Assembly (NCBI GenBank): GCA_945957245.1
Contig: CAMFLD010000107.1
Coordinates: 1 to 8,211, forward strand
DNA length: 8,211 nucleotides
DNA from: an uncultured Flavobacterium sp.
Lineage (GTDB): Bacteria; Bacteroidota; Bacteroidia; Flavobacteriales; Flavobacteriaceae
Reading direction: 5' to 3'
Made by a program: the position numbers and the translations under genes. Numbering within the stretch: the first letter of the stretch is position 1; every line of letters begins with the position of its first letter. Shown piece by piece: positions 6,201 to 8,211 of this stretch. The notes under the pieces were generated by a model. That model did not search any database and was not told the origin of the DNA. It saw only the letters and a program-made list of their open reading frames with translations.

Positions 6201-7877
6201 AGCTGTTACCGGTTGGTTTACATTTATCGACAAAGTTGAACCTGTTGTAGCACATAATCCGCTATTGGGTATAAAGGTATAAGTAGTGCTCTGAGTATTG
6301 TTTACTATTGCCGGTGTCCAGCTTCCATTAATTCCCTCCAAAGATGAAGTAGGTAAAACAGCCGAATCTCCCGCACAAATTGGATTTATCGGATTAAAAG
6401 TTGGAGTAGTATTGGTATTAATTGTTGCATCAAGACTGGTATTGACTGCACATTGCCCCGGATTTGGTGTAAAGGTATAGTGGGTAGTGCCTACAACGGA
6501 ATAATCCAAAACGGCCGGATTCCACACTCCAATTATACCATTGTCAGATAATGTGGGTAATGTTGTTTGCGTATTAGAAGCACAGGAAGTTAAAGAGGTT
6601 CCAATGCTAAAAACCGGAGTTGTATTTGGGTTAAAAACGGCAACACTCAGATTTCCGGGAGCCGCACATTGACCTGCATCAGGTGTGAAAACATAATTTG
6701 TTGTCTGTGTATTGTTAACAACGGAAGGTGACCAGCTTCCGGTATACCCTTCATTAGAAGTGGTAGGAAGCAATGGAGGAGTAGTACCGTTGCAAATGGC
6801 AGCTATTGGGTTGAATGTGGCTATCGTTGGCTGGGTTACATTAACAGAATAAGCCGTTGTATTGGCACATTGGCCACTGTTGGGTGTAAAAACATAATTT
6901 CCTGTTTGGGTATTATCAACTACCGATGGATTCCAGGTTCCTGTATATCCATTAGATGAGGTTCCGGGCAAAAGAGGAACAGCATCACCTGAGCAAATTG
7001 CGTTGGAAGTTCCAAATGCAAATACTGGAGTAGTTTTAGCAATGACAGTAACATTTTGGGTTGACTGTATTATCGAGGTCGAACCGCATGAATCTGTAAT
7101 AATCAGGTTATAAGTGCCTGCCTGAGATAAAGTTATGTTCGAAATTACCGGACTGGAAGCATTTGAGGTATAACCATTAGGTCCAGTCCATTGATACGTA
7201 TAAGGGGGAACGGCATTGGTTACCGTAGCACTCAAAGTAAGGCTGTCACCCTCGCAAAGAGAAGTTTGGGAAACGGTTGGAACTGTAGCTGGTTTTACTA
7301 CAGAAAAGGTAGCCTTGAAATTGTTACCATTATTACTGATATATCTAGTGGTTTCACAGGTTGAAGAACTGGTTGCTGATCCGGTATAGCTGTAGTATAT
7401 CTCAAACACATAATTTCCAACGGTCAATCCTTGTGTGAAATTTATCGATAACGAATAATCCTTCCATTTTTGGTCCCGGGCGCCACACGGTCCTAAATTG
7501 TCATAAAATACTGCTGGAGAAGCACTCAAATTACATTCGCTTATGGTGCTAAGAGCAACGCTATGGAATGCTCCGGACGGATTTCCTGAAGGATATACTC
7601 TCCAAAAAAGGGTCGCACTACATACGTTGGCGTTAGTATTTTTAAAAGTTTTGATTTCCGCACCGGTTATTCTGCTGCAACTGGTTAATTCACCAAAATT
7701 CCCCAAGTTGGAACCGTCTAGCCATAGAGCTCCATTGTTCGGGTCAATCTGATGTATCTGAGCTGAAGCCGTTGTATTGTAGATTGTATTATTGATCTTT
7801 ATTCCCGAAGCAAAATCACCAAAGTTCTGGGCATAAGAATTGCAAACCAATAAAAGGAGCAGTAATGTTTTTTTCAT
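3291..7877 (-). CDS. Giant repeat-containing cell-surface protein with T9SS type B sorting domain
   Basis: The 1528-residue protein starts at ATG 7877 with a clear signal peptide (MKKTLLLLLLVCNSYA, cut before Gln17). Order of parts: domain A (about 18-193), Ig/PKD-like domain (196-281), seven repeats of 66-71 residues (282-756), domain A' (757-934), SprB-like domain (935-1021), five more repeats (1022-1352), a beta-rich linker (1353-1442), and a gliding-motility-associated type B C-terminal domain (1443-1528). That last domain is the signal for export through the outer membrane by the type IX system and attachment at the cell surface. There is no recognisable enzyme domain, so an adhesin or surface-filament role is most likely, as for SprB-like proteins; the ligand is unknown. 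Hairpin terminators on both sides suggest a single-gene transcript. No porP/sprF-like partner, often found beside type B cargo, is complete in this window. No frameshift is seen. Confidence 0.9.
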   Translation of the reverse strand: MKKTLLLLLLVCNSYAQNFGDFASGIKINNTIYNTTASAQIHQIDPNNGALWLDGSNLGNFGELTSCSRITGAEIKTFKNTNANVCSATLFWRVYPSGNPSGAFHSVALSTISECNLSASPAVFYDNLGPCGARDQKWKDYSLSINFTQGLTVGNYVFEIYYSYTGSATSSSTCETTRYISNNGNNFKATFSVVKPATVPTVSQTSLCEGDSLTLSATVTNAVPPYTYQWTGPNGYTSNASSPVISNITLSQAGTYNLIITDSCGSTSIIQSTQNVTVIAKTTPVFAFGTSNAICSGDAVPLLPGTSSNGYTGTWNPSVVDNTQTGNYVFTPNSGQCANTTAYSVNVTQPTIATFNPIAAICNGTTPPLLPTTSNEGYTGSWSPSVVNNTQTTNYVFTPDAGQCAAPGNLSVAVFNPNTTPVFSIGTSLTSCASNTQTTLPTLSDNGIIGVWNPAVLDYSVVGTTHYTFTPNPGQCAVNTSLDATINTNTTPTFNPINPICAGDSAVLPTSSLEGINGSWTPAIVNNTQSTTYTFIPNSGLCATTGSTLSINVNQPVTATFNAIPSICTGTTAPVLPTTSLEGFSGNWTPSVVDNTQTLSYSFTPTTGQCAAPGSVTVIVNNNITPTFTIPTSICYGASLTLPNVSNEGITGTWNPSTVDNTQSTNYTFLPDSGQCATSITKNIAVTSLTIPTFIAPAPICNGTTAPTLPTTSLNGITGTWSPATVSNTQSGNYVFTPDNGQCAGTTQLSVTVYQNCSFGSFASAVWLTNCAANGFFNTVGSGSSIIGPSQNIFPNTDFGTFLVNSGTFKLRGAEVKTFKNNLANVCSARLHYRIYQQSGTPGPYTVMDLPFFDDCSGGSFPTGGPCNNGDQKWQRVLNDAQFPVDLTAFSAGNYVIEIFYDITGDSNSTSGCDETILIDNIGNNFIATYSLQNNPVFTASNPTTCHGNNGSILITGLTPNTNYQLAYNDDGSPIQLNITSNNNGDYTLAGLNAGSYTNITINGINSCLIGTGNITLSDPVINSTFNAINPFCSGDNSIALPATSIEGFTGTWSPAFSNTQTNNYTFTPDSGQCAANGSLTLTVNQNVTPTFAQSPSYCAGSAIPALPTTSNEGISGTWSPAIDNSQTTNYIFTPNSGQCALTNNQTITVNQNATPTFAQSPSYCAGSVIPALPTTSNEGITGAWSPAIDNSQTTNYIFTPNSGQCALTNNQTITVNQKVTPTFAQSPSYCAGSTIPALPTTSIEGITGTWSPAIDNSQTTNYIFTPNSGQCALTNNQTITVNQNVTPTFTPLAPLCFGGNVPILPLTSIEGITGSWSPSQVDNTQTGNYDFIPNPGQCSLNGSTTVTVQNSFDFEMAGSCVGYNFEIQVNAINNSFDPSSANYDWFTNGGQAVGSNQSSFNVTEYLNSTPETETLPITFNVTVTTPDGCYKNESITLASAFCGIQKGISANNDGLNDFFDLQLLNVKKLEIFNRYGMKVYSKYNYTKEWIGQSDNGNELPDATYYYVIEFNDGKSSKTGWIYLNRER
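3294..3551 (-). other. T9SS type B C-terminal sorting domain (CHU_C / gliding-motility-associated CTD)
   Basis: Residues about 1443-1528 of the giant protein. Hallmarks in order: GISANNDGLNDFFDL, then LEIFNRYGMKVYSKYNYTKEW, LPDATYYYVIEF and the terminal KTGWIYLNRER. These match the conserved blocks of the type B sorting signal (NxDGxND, IFNRxGxxVY, LPxGTYYYxI, GWIYxxR). The family directs periplasmic cargo to the T9SS translocon. It is complete and ends 3 residues after the last conserved block. Confidence 0.93.
3822..4814 (-). repeat. Second repeat array: five tandem ~66-residue Cys repeats (R8-R12)
   Basis: Residues 1022-1352. Each unit begins xTPTF or similar, continues with xCxG, LPTTSxEGxTGxWSP, a NTQTxNYxFTPxSGQC block, and ends in TVNQN. 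Two cysteines per unit are at unit positions 12 and 53 or 54. R8 to R11 are 66 residues each and lack one residue after WSP compared with most units of the first array, so they form a subfamily; R12 (67 residues) is closer to the first-array type. Units are probably small beta-sandwich (Ig-like) domains acting as a stalk. Confidence 0.9.
4023..4616 (-). repeat. Three near-identical 198-bp tandem direct repeats (R9-R11)
   Basis: Units at 4023-4220, 4221-4418 and 4419-4616 are each exactly 198 bases (66 codons), so gain or loss of a unit keeps the reading frame. By eye the first and third units differ at about 11 bases, and the middle and third at about 18. The proteins differ at only a few residues (for example GSA/GSV/GST, and I or N before EGI). 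Flanking units R8 and R12 are much more divergent, which points to recent expansion by recombination or slippage. Confidence 0.93.
4815..5075 (-). other. SprB-like / Ig-like domain in the surface protein
   Basis: Residues 935-1021. Motifs TCHGNNGSILITGLTPNTNY, YNDDGSP and LNAGSYTNITI, then a Cys and ITLSDP, resemble short beta-sandwich modules recurrent in gliding-motility adhesins of Flavobacteria, where a CxGxxGxI start and a GxY near the end are typical. It takes the place that the Ig/PKD-like domain holds in the first half of the protein. Assignment to the SprB repeat family itself is not certain. Confidence 0.6.
5076..5609 (-). other. Domain A', second copy of an internally duplicated ~175-residue domain
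   Basis: Residues 757-934. It shares with residues 18-193 the ordered motifs FGxFAS, GAEVKTFKNxxANVCSA, a YRxY block, GPCxxxDQKW, GNYVxEIxY, a TG block, CxET and GNNFxAT. At least four cysteines are at matching places (in NVCSA, in the C before the GPC block, in GPC and in CxET). I do not recognise a named family. The block pattern suggests a beta-rich extracellular domain held by disulphides. Confidence 0.8.
5610..7034 (-). repeat. First repeat array: seven degenerate ~66-71-residue Cys repeats (R1-R7)
   Basis: Residues 282-756, with units starting near residues 282, 351, 419, 490, 557, 624 and 690. The shared pattern is TxPTFxxxxxIC, LPTTSxEGxTGxWxPSVVDNTQTxNYxFTPxxGQCA and a terminal beta-strand. 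Every unit keeps two cysteines about 40 residues apart. R3 is the most divergent: 71 residues, an extra cysteine-free insertion in place of NTQT, and SC instead of IC. Units differ strongly at DNA level, so this array is older than R9-R11. Confidence 0.88.
7035..7292 (-). other. Ig/PKD-like domain in the surface protein
   Basis: Residues 196-281. The sequence shows LCEGDSLTLSATV, PPYTYQWTGPNGY, a variable stretch, and AGTYNLIITDSCGS. The CxGxxxxLxA, YxWxGPxG and GxYxxxVxDxCG blocks are characteristic of Ig-like/PKD-like domains in Bacteroidota surface proteins. It joins domain A to the first repeat array. Confidence 0.75.
7299..7826 (-). other. Domain A, first copy of the duplicated N-terminal domain
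   Basis: Residues 18-193, straight after the signal peptide. Motifs in order: FGDFASGI, ITGAEIKTFKNTNANVCSA, FWRVYPSG, a Cys in SECN, GPCGARDQKW, GNYVFEIYYSYTG, CETT and GNNFKATFSV. The same order recurs at residues 757-934. Being the most N-terminal part of a T9SS surface protein whose C-terminus is membrane-side, it is a good candidate for the tip or binding domain, though nothing in the sequence identifies a ligand. Confidence 0.78.
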
Positions 7878-7901
7878 TAGTTTTAAAATTAATACTTTAA
7901 T

Positions 7902-7954
7902 AAAAAAATTGGATTGAGTAAATATAACAAAGTTGTTATACTAACTCAATCCAA
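7902..7954 (-). terminator. Intrinsic terminator with nested hairpin after the beta-barrel gene
   Basis: An outer perfect 11-bp inverted repeat pairs TTGGATTGAGT (7909-7919) with ACTCAATCCAA (7944-7954). It encloses an inner 8-bp one, TATAACAA (7923-7930) with TTGTTATA (7933-7940), separated by a small internal loop. On the minus strand the hairpin is followed by seven T (A-run at 7902-7908), the form of a Rho-independent terminator. It lies 32 bases after the stop of the partial gene at 7986 and 25 bases before the start codon of the giant gene. No T-run follows on the plus strand. Confidence 0.8.
7928..7935 (-). promoter_or_regulatory. Possible -7 box (CAACTTTG) of the giant gene inside the terminator hairpin
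   Basis: The minus-strand CAACTTTG differs from TAnnTTTG by one base, and a TTG lies 16 bases upstream, which is a short spacing. If used, transcripts would start downstream of the upstream half of the hairpin and give a leader of roughly 40-50 bases. Only about 30 bases lie between the T-run and the ATG, so the promoter of the giant gene must overlap or precede the terminator. Weak evidence. Confidence 0.25.
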
Positions 7955-7985
7955 AATGAAAAAATCATTAATTTCTATACGAAAT

Positions 7986-8211
7986 TTATATGGTAAATAT
8001 TCCGCCAAAGGCAATAACCCTTTCCAGGAATAAGAAATGTTGTGCCGCTTTATCAGCAGTATCATGGGTAGTGCGGATATCATTCATGTTAATATATCCA
8101 CCTTTTAATTCTGCCTGAAGAAAATAATGTTTGAAAAATGTTAGGTTAATTCCTGCTTTATCAGAAATACCAAAACCTGAACTATGGGAATCATAGTGTC
8201 TTTCCTTAGCA
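7986..8211 (-). CDS. Probable outer-membrane beta-barrel protein, C-terminal 74 residues only
   Basis: An open minus-strand frame enters from the right edge and stops at TAA (7988-7986). The visible 74 residues start AKERHYDSHSSGFGISDKAG. They include INLTFFKHYFLQAELKGGYI, a loop with NMNDIRTTHDTADKAAQ, and end FLFLERVIAFGGIFTI. Alternating hydrophobic and polar residues in the last two segments, separated by a polar loop, look like the last strands of an outer-membrane beta-barrel. The final residue is Ile rather than the usual aromatic. Similar tails with a GYINM-DIRTT pattern are familiar from uncharacterised Flavobacterial proteins, but I cannot name a family. The gene has its own terminator (7902-7954), so it is probably a separate transcript from the giant gene. 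Confidence 0.75.
   Translation of the reverse strand, partial: AKERHYDSHSSGFGISDKAGINLTFFKHYFLQAELKGGYINMNDIRTTHDTADKAAQHFLFLERVIAFGGIFTI

Noticed and set aside
3822..7034. CRISPR array or satellite-type non-coding repeat
   Set aside because: The repeats are about 200 bases long, coding, in frame, and have no short identical direct repeats with unique spacers.
3828..7752. Several plus-strand reading frames of 60-98 codons (for example 3828-4124, 5449-5679, 5692-5880, 7543-7752)
   Set aside because: They lie opposite the giant surface-protein gene. Similar antisense peptides recur because the sense strand is repetitive, as seen in the shared AHCP motif that mirrors the GQC blocks. They are shadows.
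3291..7877. Phage tail fibre or toxin (for example contact-dependent or polymorphic toxin) instead of a T9SS surface protein
   Set aside because: The C-terminus is a complete type B sorting domain, there is a Sec signal peptide, no toxin domain, no immunity gene, and no phage genes nearby.
7956..8033. 25-codon plus-strand frame starting ATGAAAAAATC just after the hairpin
   Set aside because: It has a start-like beginning but is antisense to the barrel gene tail from 7986 on, has no hydrophobic signal core and no visible promoter.

Overview
The window looks like chromosomal DNA of a Bacteroidota species, most likely Flavobacterium or a close relative. It is AT-rich. Promoter-like sites fit the TTG / TAnnTTTG pattern of this phylum. 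Two signal peptides would leave glutamine at the mature N-terminus, as is common in Bacteroidota. The largest gene ends in a type B sorting domain of the type IX secretion system (T9SS), which is confined to this phylum.

Positions 1-1773, minus strand: a compact probable operon. In transcription order it holds a six-helix inner-membrane protein of unknown function (1773-1141), a YiiX/YebB-like permuted papain-fold hydrolase of family C92 (1137-469), a small HTH_34-type winged-helix regulator (472-176) and the first 40 codons of a membrane protein resembling DUF1361 (121-1, cut by the window edge). The second and third genes overlap by TTGA, so the regulator starts at TTG and is probably translationally coupled. 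A 10-bp palindrome just upstream of the first gene could be an operator for the regulator.

Positions 1774-3292: a divergent promoter region, then a secreted zinc peptidase of family M28 with a PA insert (plus strand, 1860-3230). Its true start is probably the internal ATG at 1860, because a good promoter lies inside the longer reading frame. A strong symmetrical hairpin terminator (3257-3292) separates it from the convergent giant gene.

Positions 3291-7877, minus strand: one 1528-residue cell-surface protein. Its order is signal peptide, domain A, Ig-like domain, seven Cys-containing repeats, a second copy of domain A, a SprB-like domain, five more repeats, a linker, and the T9SS type B C-terminal domain. 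The internal layout is an ancient module duplication with a more recent expansion of three 198-bp repeats. It is probably a surface adhesin or similar structural protein, and its ligand is unknown.

Positions 7878-8211: a nested hairpin terminator with a T-run on the minus strand, then the C-terminal 74 codons of a probable outer-membrane beta-barrel protein cut by the right edge.

I see no RNA gene, CRISPR array, insertion sequence, phage or defence system. The most unusual content is the architecture of the giant surface protein and the compact regulator-hydrolase-membrane protein operon.
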